From Brassicibacter mesophilus (GTDB lineage: Bacteria > Bacillota > Clostridia > Tissierellales > Proteiniboraceae): a stretch of DNA of 64,000 bases. Shown in pieces: positions 35,034 through 43,374 of the stretch. The translations under genes and the position numbers were made by a program. The notes beneath the pieces are model-generated. The model did no database searches, was not told the DNA's origin, and was given only the letters and a program-made list of their open reading frames with translations. Each line of letters starts with the position of its first letter. The first letter of the stretch is position 1. The DNA lies in NCBI RefSeq assembly GCF_050433385.1, contig NZ_JBNPXI010000002.1, positions 372,001 through 436,000 of the forward strand, given 5' to 3'.

Positions 35034-35786
35034 CTAATCCTCCTCTATAAAGAATTTAATAGCTTCTTCAAGGTTTTCAATGCTAACCTTAGTATTGTGA
35101 CATGGTCCATTAGGTCTATCATTTAATACTCCAATGACTGGTATAAGCTTTACTTCATTAATTCCACTTGCCAAATCTCTTTCACAAGCTACCGCTATTA
35201 TGCTTTTGGGTTTTAATTTTTTTATCCATTCTCTGGCCAGTGTACCTCCTGTAGCTACAACCGCTGTAACATTGTATTTATCACAGAGCTCAATTATTTG
35301 CTTTATATCACATTTCCCACACATCTTACAGTTTCTTATATCATTTGTAATCTTTATACTGCATTCTGAGTTTTGCAAGCAATGGGGAAGTAAAATAAGC
35401 AAGTCTTTACTTTCTATCTTAATAGTCTTTGCTTTTACCAAGAAATTATTAATTTTAGCATAAACTCTTCTGACGCTATCAATATCTTTTTTAAAGCACT
35501 TTGCAATAAATAAAATTAGCGGGTATGCAGCTTCAGTGACGTTTTTTAAAATCTTATAGTTCATTTCCGAAATTCTTTTGTTATTTAATAATTTATATAA
35601 AATATATATACACCATAAAACGGCCAAAATATATATTATAAGAATTAAAATAATTACCGCTATCCCGAGTTTTAATATTATAAAGCTTTTATTTGTAATA
35701 AAGATAACTCCCAATATACAGACAAAAGCTAAAATAAACACTAAAAGATAAAGTGCATTAATAAAAATCTTATCATCATTTTTCAT
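35034..35786 (-). CDS. DUF116 membrane protein
   Basis: 250 residues. Two N-terminal transmembrane helices (about 8-30 and 36-62) are followed by a cytosolic domain rich in cysteines: the cluster NCKMCGKCDIKQIIELC and further C residues near LLPHCLQNSEC and VACERD suggest a metal or iron-sulfur site. DUF116 proteins have no assigned function. ATG at 35786 is preferred because GGAAGTG lies six bases upstream; the GTG at 35795 is within it. It ends two bases before the protease gene start, suggesting coupling. Confidence 0.85.
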   Translation of the reverse strand: MKNDDKIFINALYLLVFILAFVCILGVIFITNKSFIILKLGIAVIILILIIYILAVLWCIYILYKLLNNKRISEMNYKILKNVTEAAYPLILFIAKCFKKDIDSVRRVYAKINNFLVKAKTIKIESKDLLILLPHCLQNSECSIKITNDIRNCKMCGKCDIKQIIELCDKYNVTAVVATGGTLAREWIKKLKPKSIIAVACERDLASGINEVKLIPVIGVLNDRPNGPCHNTKVSIENLEEAIKFFIEED

Positions 35787-35805
35787 TTGGTTCACTTCCG
35801 TTATC

Positions 35806-36735
35806 TTAATCTAAAACTATACCCTCTTCAAAATCATTCCCTCTTAGATATTCTCCAATATCCATACTCTTTTTACCAGGGAATTGAATAGTCTTCAATA
35901 TAACACAGGAATCTTTCGCATTTACAAAGATCCCCTCACTATTAACTTTTACTACAGTCCCATTTTTGTCATGCATAAACTTGTCGCAAATCTCAACTTT
36001 TATAATTTTAATTTTTTTATCTTTGTATGTGATATACGCTCCCGGCCAAGTTTGTGTTCCTCTAACAAGATCTTTAATTTTACAGCCATCCATATTCCAG
36101 TCTATTTTTCCAAGCTCTTTAGTCATCATCGGAGCATAGGTAGATTTACTATGATCCTGAGGTGTCTTCACTATATTTCCTGTTTGAATTCCATTTATTG
36201 TATCAATAAGTAGTTCTGCACCTATATACATTAATCTATCATGAAGTTCACTAGCAGTTTCATTTTCCCCAATATCAGTTTCTGATATAAGTAACATATC
36301 CCCAGTATCAAGTCCTCTGCTCATCATCATTGTTGTTATACCTGTTTTTGCTTCACCATTTATAACAGCCCAATTTATTGGAGCAGCTCCTCTATACTTT
36401 GGTAATAAAGAAGCGTGAACGTTTATACATCCAAGTTTAGGTGCATTTAATATATCTTCCTTTAGTATTTGTCCATATGCTACTACAACTATAGCGTCTG
36501 GACTCAGTTTTTTTATAATCTCTATACTATCATTAGCATTTATATTATTAGGTTGATATACATTTAACCCTAACTCAAGCGCCTTTTCCTTAACTGGTGT
36601 ATAGGATAATTTTTTACCTCTACCCTTAGGCTTGTCTTTTTGTGTAACAACTAGTGAAATCTCATGCCCATTTTTATATATAGTTTCAAGAGTAGGCACT
36701 GCAAAATCAGGTGTTCCCATAAAAATTATATTCAT
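35806..36735 (-). CDS. fmt: Methionyl-tRNA formyltransferase
   Basis: Formylates initiator Met-tRNA. 309 residues. Starts MNIIFMGTPDFAVPTLE; the formyltransferase core has HASLLPKYRGAAPINWA with the catalytic Asn/His/Asp set, and the C-terminal OB-fold (about 205-309) is present. ATG at 36735 has GGGAGCG six bases upstream; the ATG at 36750 overlaps that site. Follows def, which removes the formyl group. Confidence 0.97.
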   Translation of the reverse strand: MNIIFMGTPDFAVPTLETIYKNGHEISLVVTQKDKPKGRGKKLSYTPVKEKALELGLNVYQPNNINANDSIEIIKKLSPDAIVVVAYGQILKEDILNAPKLGCINVHASLLPKYRGAAPINWAVINGEAKTGITTMMMSRGLDTGDMLLISETDIGENETASELHDRLMYIGAELLIDTINGIQTGNIVKTPQDHSKSTYAPMMTKELGKIDWNMDGCKIKDLVRGTQTWPGAYITYKDKKIKIIKVEICDKFMHDKNGTVVKVNSEGIFVNAKDSCVILKTIQFPGKKSMDIGEYLRGNDFEEGIVLD

Positions 36736-36764
36736 TTTTAACGCTCCCATCCTAATAGAGTAGA

Positions 36765-37208
36765 TTATTCTTTTATTATTCTATCAATAAATAGTATTCC
36801 ATTTAAATGATCGATTTCATGACACAATGCTCTTGCTAATAAATCTGTTCCTTCTATAGTCTGTTCATTTCCATTTAAGTCAGTATATCTAACTTTTACT
36901 CTTTTAGGTCGGCTTACGTTGCCATTTTCACCTGGTACACTTAGGCATCCTTCTATGTCTATACACTCACCTTCTTTTTCTATTATCTCGGGATTTATTA
37001 GCTTGATAGGACCATCACCTACATCAATAACTACTACTTGCTTTAGTATTCCAACTTGAGGAGCAGCAAGCCCTACCCCTTCTTCCTTATACATAGTATC
37101 GATCATGTCATCTACCAATACTTTTATTCTATCATCAATCTTATTTACAATTCTTGATTTTTTCCTTAAAATAGGGTCACCTTCATATCTTAATTGTCTA
37201 ATAGCCAT
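36765..37208 (-). CDS. def: Peptide deformylase
   Basis: Removes N-formyl groups from new proteins. 147 residues, a compact type-1-like length. All three motifs are present: GVGLAAPQ (44-51), EGCLSVP with C88, and HEIDH with H130, E131 and H134 as metal ligands and base. ATG with GGAGG upstream. It begins 11 bases after priA. Confidence 0.97.
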   Translation of the reverse strand: MAIRQLRYEGDPILRKKSRIVNKIDDRIKVLVDDMIDTMYKEEGVGLAAPQVGILKQVVVIDVGDGPIKLINPEIIEKEGECIDIEGCLSVPGENGNVSRPKRVKVRYTDLNGNEQTIEGTDLLARALCHEIDHLNGILFIDRIIKE

Positions 37209-37219
37209 CTTACATCCTC

Positions 37220-39706
37220 CTATAATATTGAAATTGGGTTAATATCTATACTTATTTTAGTTTCTTTAGATTGTAACTTTTTTTTATTTAGTATACATAC
37301 CCTATATACTATGTCCTTAATTAATGAAAATTCATTTCCATCACATTTTATTAAAATTTGCCTTCTATATCTATCTTTTATCTTATAAATCGGAGCTTCA
37401 TTTGGTCCTATAACTTTATTTATTTTTGACTCTCCAAAAGCTATAGCTATTTGCTTTTTTAACTCATGTGATATTATTTTTGAAGAATCATATGCTTTTT
37501 TCTCATCTTTATTATAAACAATTATATTTATAATATTTGTAAAAGGTGGGTATTCAAAAGCTTTTCTTAAAACAATTTCCTTATTATAAAAACTTTCATA
37601 GTCATGTGACTTAGCTGTCATAATACTATAATGATCGGGTTCATAAGTTTGAAGTATTACCTTGCCTTCTGCCTCTCCCCTTCCAGCTCTTCCACCAACT
37701 TGAGTTAACAGCTGGAAGGTTCTTTCTGAAGCTTTAAAATCAGGAAGATTAAGGCTTATATCAGCTGCAATAATGCCAACAAGTGTAACATTAGGAAAAT
37801 CTAATCCTTTAGATATCATCTGTGTTCCAATAAGTATATCAACACTGCCATCTCTAACTTTGCCAAGAATCCTTTCATGACTACCTTTTTTTGTAGTAGT
37901 ATCTACATCCATCCTAGCTACTTTTGCATCAGGAAAATATTTTTTTACAATTTCTTCAACCTTCTGAGTACCAATTCCAAAATATTTAATATATTGACTC
38001 CCACAGTCTGGGCAGACAGTGGGTGGTCTCATTGTATTACCACAATAATGACACTTTAGAATGTTTTCTTTAAGATGATATGTAAGCGAAATATCACAGC
38101 TTTTACATTTCACTACATATCCACATTTTCTACAGGAAACAAAGGTTGAGAAACCTCTTCTATTTAGAAAAAGAATGGTCTGTTTTTTTTGAATCAAATT
38201 TTCGGATATGGCATCATAAAGTTTTTTACTAAAAATAGACTTATTGCCATCATCTAATTCACTTTTCATATCTATTATCTCTATAGACGGCATCTTTTTG
38301 TTGTTTATTCTATTGGGTAGAGTCAATAGTTTTATATCACCGTTTTGAGCTCTATAATATGTCTCTATAGAAGGTGTGGCAGAGCCAAGCAAAAGAGTAG
38401 CATTTTCTAACTCACATCTTTTGTCTGCAACCTCAATGGTACAATACTTGGGATTCATACTTGATTTGTAGCTTGTTTCATGCTCTTCGTCTATTATAAT
38501 TAATCCTAATTTTCCAAGTGGAGCAAATACTGCTGACCTAGCTCCTACAACTATCTGAACTTTTCCTTCTCGTATCTTGCGCCATTCATCATACCTTTCA
38601 CCTGGTGATAGCCTGCTGTGCATTACTGCGACATTGTTCCCAAATCTCCCCACAAATCTTTCAACAGTTTGTGGAGTTAAAGAGATTTCTGGCACTAATA
38701 CAATAGCTTGCTTATTAAGACTAATATACTTTTCAATTAATTGTAAATAGACCTCGGTCTTACCACTACCCGTTACTCCATGGAGCAAAAACTTATTATA
38801 TCCTCTGTTTTGATAATCCTCAAAAATTGTATCAACACATATTTTTTGGTCTTGCGAAAGATTAACCTTGTAATAAGGTTTAATCTCTGAAGTAACTGGA
38901 TTGCGACAGACCTCTCTATCTTGGATTGTTAGGTAGCCTTTCTCTTCTAAAGATTTTAGTGTATATAAGCTACTGTCAGTATCAATTAAAACCTGCTTTA
39001 AACTTATATTATTCTTATTAGATAAATATTTTATTAACTCTAATTGCTTATACGCCCTTGAATTGATCGAACTAATAATATCATTTGCTTCATCAGTAGA
39101 AAAATTTCTATGTACATATTTTTCATGTTTTATATTGACATCTGCACTAACTTTATTAGTAATTTCAACTATTCCCTTTTCAGCTAGATAATCTATATTT
39201 GCTTGAAGATTTTTAATTGAAGATATTTCTTTTATTTTTTCAACCTCAGTTTCGCCATTATTAATTAATAATTTTATAAGTTTCAACTGATTTTCATTTT
39301 TTATTTCTGATATCTTTCTGTCATCTTTTTCAAGAGAAATTTTTAAATATTTCCGTACCTTATTTGTAATTCCTGTAGGTAAAATTGTTCTTAGAGCTTC
39401 AATATGCTGGGCTAAATAATTTTCCTTCATCCAAAGACTAAGTTTTATCATATTTTCTGATAACACGGGAGGCTCATTTATTATACTATCTATATACTTT
39501 AGTCTTTTTATATTTACCTCAGCATTCTGCTTTGTACTAATAATTATCCCTTCAATAAGTTTATTGCCTATTCCAAACGGTACAAGAACTCTCATACCTA
39601 TTCTGACAACATTTATATATTTATTAGGAACTATATAAGTGAATAGTTTATCAGTATTGGTATTCATATTATCTACTATTATTTCAGCATACATACTATC
39701 ATCCAT
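37220..39706 (-). CDS. priA: Primosomal protein N' (replication restart helicase PriA)
   Basis: Helicase that reloads the replisome at stalled forks. 828 residues. Order: 3'-DNA-binding domain (about 1-105), winged helix, helicase Walker A GVTGSGKTEVY, DEEH box (IIDEEHETSYKS), the zinc-binding insert with eight cysteines (CRKC, CKSC, CHYC, CPDC), and motifs GRAGRGEAEG. ATG at 39706 has GAGAGG nine bases upstream. First gene of the priA-def-fmt-DUF116-protease transcript unless it reads on from coaBC. Confidence 0.96.
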   Translation of the reverse strand: MDDSMYAEIIVDNMNTNTDKLFTYIVPNKYINVVRIGMRVLVPFGIGNKLIEGIIISTKQNAEVNIKRLKYIDSIINEPPVLSENMIKLSLWMKENYLAQHIEALRTILPTGITNKVRKYLKISLEKDDRKISEIKNENQLKLIKLLINNGETEVEKIKEISSIKNLQANIDYLAEKGIVEITNKVSADVNIKHEKYVHRNFSTDEANDIISSINSRAYKQLELIKYLSNKNNISLKQVLIDTDSSLYTLKSLEEKGYLTIQDREVCRNPVTSEIKPYYKVNLSQDQKICVDTIFEDYQNRGYNKFLLHGVTGSGKTEVYLQLIEKYISLNKQAIVLVPEISLTPQTVERFVGRFGNNVAVMHSRLSPGERYDEWRKIREGKVQIVVGARSAVFAPLGKLGLIIIDEEHETSYKSSMNPKYCTIEVADKRCELENATLLLGSATPSIETYYRAQNGDIKLLTLPNRINNKKMPSIEIIDMKSELDDGNKSIFSKKLYDAISENLIQKKQTILFLNRRGFSTFVSCRKCGYVVKCKSCDISLTYHLKENILKCHYCGNTMRPPTVCPDCGSQYIKYFGIGTQKVEEIVKKYFPDAKVARMDVDTTTKKGSHERILGKVRDGSVDILIGTQMISKGLDFPNVTLVGIIAADISLNLPDFKASERTFQLLTQVGGRAGRGEAEGKVILQTYEPDHYSIMTAKSHDYESFYNKEIVLRKAFEYPPFTNIINIIVYNKDEKKAYDSSKIISHELKKQIAIAFGESKINKVIGPNEAPIYKIKDRYRRQILIKCDGNEFSLIKDIVYRVCILNKKKLQSKETKISIDINPISIL

Positions 39707-39786
39707 TCAACACAACCTCTCAAGTTAACCTATAAAATATTATATCAAAAAATAAATTACTTTTCTTATTCTATACTGTATTTTAA

Positions 39787-39839
39787 AAGCTAGATAATCA
39801 ACATAATAAGATAGTTTCTTATTAGTTAATATCTAGCTT
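39787..39839 (-). terminator. Branched hairpin between coaBC and priA
   Basis: AAGCTAGATA and TATCTAGCTT form an outer 10-base-pair stem enclosing an inner stem AATAAGA/TCTTATT. On the minus strand CTTTTAAAAT follows. A plausible terminator or processing site after coaBC. Confidence 0.6.
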
Positions 39840-39849
39840 ATAAACATAA

Positions 39850-41040
39850 CTATATCAGTTGATTAGCTAGTTTGTCTATAATAATTCTAGCTATCTCATC
39901 CTTTTTCATCATTGGAAAATCTTGTTGATTGCCGCTTTTATCCAATATCGTAACAATATTTGTTTCACTTCTAAATCCAGCATTTTCTTTTGATACATCA
40001 TTAACAACTATAAAATCAAAGTTCTTTTTTTCAATCTTCTTTTTTGCATTTTCAATAACGTTCTGCGTTTCTGCAGCAAACCCTACTATAATTTGCTTTT
40101 TCTTTAGTTTCCCAAAATGTAATGCTATATCAGGATTCTTAACAAGCTTTATATCCATTTCATCATCATTCTTCTTAATCTTATGATTGCTTACAGTTTT
40201 AGGTCTATAATCCAATGGTGCTGCTGCTTTAATCAGGACATCACATTCATCAAACAATTTTTCTATAGCATTAAACATATCTATTGTAGTATTGACTCCT
40301 ACAATCTCAACTCCTTCAGGAGGCATCAAGTTTGTTGGTCCACTCACTAGTGTAACTTCAGCTCCCCTTTCATGAGCCAGTCGAGCTAGCGCATAACCCA
40401 TTTTGCCACTTGAATAGTTTGTTAAGTACCTTACTGGGTCTAATGGAGCAATCGTTGGTCCTGCAGTTACTACAAATTTTTTTCCAGAAAGGTCTTTATT
40501 TGAAGACATATTAACTATATAGTCCACTATATCAGCAGGTTCGGCCATTTTACCCTCACCGTAGTCACCACAAGCCAATCTGCCACATCCAGGCTTTATA
40601 AATTCATAACCAAGTGACTTTAGTTTTTCCTTATTGCTTTTAAAAATAGGATTAGTATACATATTAGTATTCATTGCAGGAGCAAACACAACCTTGGCTT
40701 TTGTAGCCATTATAGTCGTAGATAACATATCATCTGCAATTCCATTAGCAATTTTTCCAATAATATTAGCAGTTGCAGGAGCAACCAAAAACAAGTCAGC
40801 CTTACTAGCTAGAGAAATATGCTCAATTTCCCATTTCTTTGGTTCACTAAACATATTAACTGTAACATAATTTTGCGATAAGGATTGGAATGTTAAGGGT
40901 GTTACAAATTCAGTTGCAGCTTCAGTCATAATAACATCAACATTTGCTCCAAGCTTTTTTAGTCTGCTTACTACGTCTACAGCTTTGTATACAGCAATTC
41001 CACCGGTAACTCCCATAACAATATTTTTACCTTTAAGCAA
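39850..41040 (-). CDS. coaBC: Bifunctional phosphopantothenoylcysteine decarboxylase/phosphopantothenate-cysteine ligase
   Basis: Two consecutive steps of CoA synthesis. 396 residues. CoaC part (about 1-180): VTGGIAVYKAVD flavin motif, catalytic His in EHISLASKADL, PAMNTNMY, and the active-site cysteine region GRLACGDYGEGKM. CoaB part (about 185-396): VTAGPTIAPLDPVRYLTNYSSG and NDVSKENAGF. TTG at 41040 has GAGGTG six bases upstream; the GTG at 41049 is inside that site. With coaD it supplies CoA and the ACP prosthetic group. Confidence 0.96.
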   Translation of the reverse strand: MLKGKNIVMGVTGGIAVYKAVDVVSRLKKLGANVDVIMTEAATEFVTPLTFQSLSQNYVTVNMFSEPKKWEIEHISLASKADLFLVAPATANIIGKIANGIADDMLSTTIMATKAKVVFAPAMNTNMYTNPIFKSNKEKLKSLGYEFIKPGCGRLACGDYGEGKMAEPADIVDYIVNMSSNKDLSGKKFVVTAGPTIAPLDPVRYLTNYSSGKMGYALARLAHERGAEVTLVSGPTNLMPPEGVEIVGVNTTIDMFNAIEKLFDECDVLIKAAAPLDYRPKTVSNHKIKKNDDEMDIKLVKNPDIALHFGKLKKKQIIVGFAAETQNVIENAKKKIEKKNFDFIVVNDVSKENAGFRSETNIVTILDKSGNQQDFPMMKKDEIARIIIDKLANQLI

Positions 41041-41053
41041 TAAGAACACCTCA

Positions 41054-41263
41054 CTACTTACAGAAATTTTCTTCTGATCTTGTATAGAATATTTTATTAT
41101 CAGCTATTTCTTGGACTGCAATCGAAACAGGTTTGCTTGTTTTTGCATCAATTAAAGGACTTCCCCCCTCTACCAGCTGTCTTGCTCTTTTTGAGACAAG
41201 CATAACTAAAGTGTATCTGCTATCGACTTTTTCTAATAATTCCTTAGTTGAAGGATATAACAT
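41054..41263 (-). CDS. rpoZ: DNA-directed RNA polymerase omega subunit
   Basis: Small subunit that assists folding of beta'. 69 residues. The conserved core is present: SRYTLVMLVSKRARQLVEG followed by KPVSIAVQEI. ATG with AAGGAGG upstream. Sits between gmk and coaBC, as in most Firmicutes. Confidence 0.95.
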   Translation of the reverse strand: MLYPSTKELLEKVDSRYTLVMLVSKRARQLVEGGSPLIDAKTSKPVSIAVQEIADNKIFYTRSEENFCK

Positions 41264-41274
41264 AAAATACCTCC

Positions 41275-41871
41275 TTAGATTCCTTTTATAATTTCTTTTT
41301 GTCTATTCACCTTACATTTTTCTGCCATTATTATAGATTCAATTCTTTTCGCTGCCAAATCAATCTCATCATTTAATACAGCATAATCATATTTGAAAAC
41401 ATATTCTATTTCGTTATATGCACTCTGAAACCTTTCAGAAATAGCTTCTTCAGATTCTGTTCCTCTGTTTACAATACGACTTTTAAGTTCATCCATAGAA
41501 GGAGGTAAGATGAAAATAAAAACTCCATCTGGATAAATTTCTTTTACCTTAAGTGCTCCTTGAATATCTATTTCTAGTAAAATATCTTTTCCTTCATTTA
41601 ACTTGTCAATAATATATTTTTTTGGTGTACCATAGTAGTTACCATAAACATAAGCATGTTCCAAAAAATCTCCATTCCCAATCATATTTTCAAAAACTTC
41701 TCTATCTATAAAGAAATAATTTTTCCCTTCAATTTCTCCAACTCTTGGTTTTCTAGTAGTTGCCGATATCGAGAGGTTAATATCATCATTCTGTTCTAAC
41801 AACTGTTTACATATTGTTCCTTTACCAGCTCCTGATGGACCTGAGACCACAATAAGCAATCCTTTACTCAT
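41275..41871 (-). CDS. gmk: Guanylate kinase
   Basis: Phosphorylates GMP to GDP. 198 residues. P-loop GPSGAGKGT (11-19), GMP-binding TTRKPRVGEIEGKNYFF, and the lid with RIVNRGTES. ATG with AGAGGAG upstream. Together with remA and rpoZ it forms the common Firmicutes set. Confidence 0.97.
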   Translation of the reverse strand: MSKGLLIVVSGPSGAGKGTICKQLLEQNDDINLSISATTRKPRVGEIEGKNYFFIDREVFENMIGNGDFLEHAYVYGNYYGTPKKYIIDKLNEGKDILLEIDIQGALKVKEIYPDGVFIFILPPSMDELKSRIVNRGTESEEAISERFQSAYNEIEYVFKYDYAVLNDEIDLAAKRIESIIMAEKCKVNRQKEIIKGI

Positions 41872-41895
41872 CTGATTCTCCTCTTTCTTTTTATT

Positions 41896-42156
41896 CTACT
41901 CGATGTCTGCGTTATCCTTACTGTTCAATCTATGTGCAACAGTCTCAGGTTGAACTGCTGACAATATGATATGGTCACTATCAGTTATAACTACAGCTCT
42001 AGTTCTTCTTCCATAAGTTGCATCAATAAGCATCCCTCTATCTCGTGCCTCTTGAATTATTCTCTTAATAGGTGCAGACTCTGGACTTACAATTGCTACA
42101 ATTCTGTTTGCTGAAACTATGTTTCCAAATCCAATATTAATCAGTTTTATGCTCAT
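41896..42156 (-). CDS. remA: RemA-family DNA-binding regulator
   Basis: 86 residues, DUF370. Closely follows the family pattern: INIGFGNIVSANRIVAIVSPESAPIKR (residues 6-32), the DATYGRRTRAVVI motif and HIILSAVQPETV. In B. subtilis RemA forms rings and activates biofilm-matrix and osmoprotection genes; targets here are unknown. ATG with GGGAGG upstream. Between yicC and gmk, the usual place. Confidence 0.95.
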   Translation of the reverse strand: MSIKLINIGFGNIVSANRIVAIVSPESAPIKRIIQEARDRGMLIDATYGRRTRAVVITDSDHIILSAVQPETVAHRLNSKDNADIE

Positions 42157-42180
42157 ATTCTATCCTCCCTTATAATAGTG

Positions 42181-43062
42181 TTATTCAATGTTTTGTATTT
42201 GTTCTCTTATTTTTTCTAACTCACTTTTTATATCTACTACCTTATTTGTTATATCTATATCTCCTACTTTAGAACCAATAGTATTTACCTCTCTATTCAT
42301 TTCTTGAACTAAGAAGTCAAGCTTTCTCCCAACAGGCACATCTGCTTCAAGAGATTTAACCATTTGATTAATATGACTATATAATCTAACTATTTCTTCA
42401 TTAATACTGCATTTATCAGCAAAGTATGCAACTTCATTAGCCAGCTTATTCTCATCTATTTCATACTTTTCTTCTAATAATTCTTTAATCCTGTTTGATA
42501 GCTTTGTCTTATATTCCAAGACTACTTCAGGTGATCTTTCTTCTATTTGCTTCACCATACTTTCTATACTCTTAACCTTTAATATTATGTCATTAGCTAG
42601 TTCTTTTCCTTCTTCAATCCTCATAGATATCAGTCTGTTAAGTGAGTCTTCTATAGCTAATTTCAAACACGCCCAGATTTCATCCTCATCTTCTTCTCTT
42701 TTCTGAGTCTTTAAAACATCTGGAAATCTAGTAAGAAGTTCAATATTAATATTGTTTTCAATATGGAGCTCATTACATAGAACATCAATAGCCTTTTTAT
42801 ACGATGTTGCTAAAGGAATATCTACTTTTACCTCAATATCACTTTGACTTATATATTCTAGGCTAATATAGATTTCTACTCTACCTCTGGTCACCTTGTT
42901 TCTAATTAACTTTTTAATACTCTCTTCTAAATAGTTAAGGTGTTTAGGCATTTTAACAATAATATCATTGTATCTATGATTGACTGATTTTATCTCAACA
43001 GTAAATGACCTTAAACTATCAGTATTTTCGCCTCTTCCGAAACCTGTCATACTCCTTATCAA
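42181..43062 (-). CDS. YicC/YloC family endoribonuclease
   Basis: 293 residues. N-terminal YicC domain starting MIRSMTGFGRGE, a helical middle, and the C-terminal DUF1732 region ending in QEMNREVNTIGSK. Homologues have been reported to be endoribonucleases. I prefer TTG at 43062: AGGAAGG lies nine bases upstream and the product then matches the family start; the ATG at 43071 abuts the ribosome site and the later ATG at 43050 has only an overlapping one. First gene of the yicC-remA-gmk-rpoZ-coaBC transcript. Confidence 0.92.
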   Translation of the reverse strand: MIRSMTGFGRGENTDSLRSFTVEIKSVNHRYNDIIVKMPKHLNYLEESIKKLIRNKVTRGRVEIYISLEYISQSDIEVKVDIPLATSYKKAIDVLCNELHIENNINIELLTRFPDVLKTQKREEDEDEIWACLKLAIEDSLNRLISMRIEEGKELANDIILKVKSIESMVKQIEERSPEVVLEYKTKLSNRIKELLEEKYEIDENKLANEVAYFADKCSINEEIVRLYSHINQMVKSLEADVPVGRKLDFLVQEMNREVNTIGSKVGDIDITNKVVDIKSELEKIREQIQNIE

Positions 43063-43093
43063 TATCCTCATCCTTCCTAAACTATTATAATCA

Positions 43094-43121
43094 ATTTTAC
43101 CATAAATTACACTAGTGTCAA
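43094..43121 (-). promoter_or_regulatory. Sigma-A-type promoter of yicC operon
   Basis: Minus strand: -35 TTGACA (43116-43121), 16-base spacer, -10 TAAAAT (43094-43099). Predicted start about 25 bases before yicC. Confidence 0.8.
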
Positions 43122-43374
43122 TTCACTAATCAAATAGTAATACTCTTATTTACCCATGTTAGCAATAATTATGAAATCTATTTTTTACTAAACCTTTTCA
43201 CATAATTAATCTTATATAGATTATTCCAAACATATCTTATTTTCCTTCTAAATATTACAAAATATTAATATTTAATATTTTATTTTATGCTTTATTAACT
43301 CTAATTCATGTTTATCTTTATAATTTATCAATAAGATGTTATACTTTACTAAAACCTAACATGGAGGAATTATT
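43122..43374. other. A+T-rich divergent intergenic region
   Basis: The gap between yicC and rqcH is over 300 bases. Besides the yicC promoter it holds a weaker plus-strand promoter for rqcH (TTTATA at 43317-43322, 17 bases, TATACT at 43340-43345) and the rqcH ribosome site GGAGG. The rest is very A+T-rich; I see no ORF, hairpin or conserved RNA in it. Confidence 0.55.

Noticed and set aside
39850..41040. coaBC read as two separate genes
   Set aside because: The frame is continuous through both domains with no internal ribosome site; the fused form is usual in bacteria.
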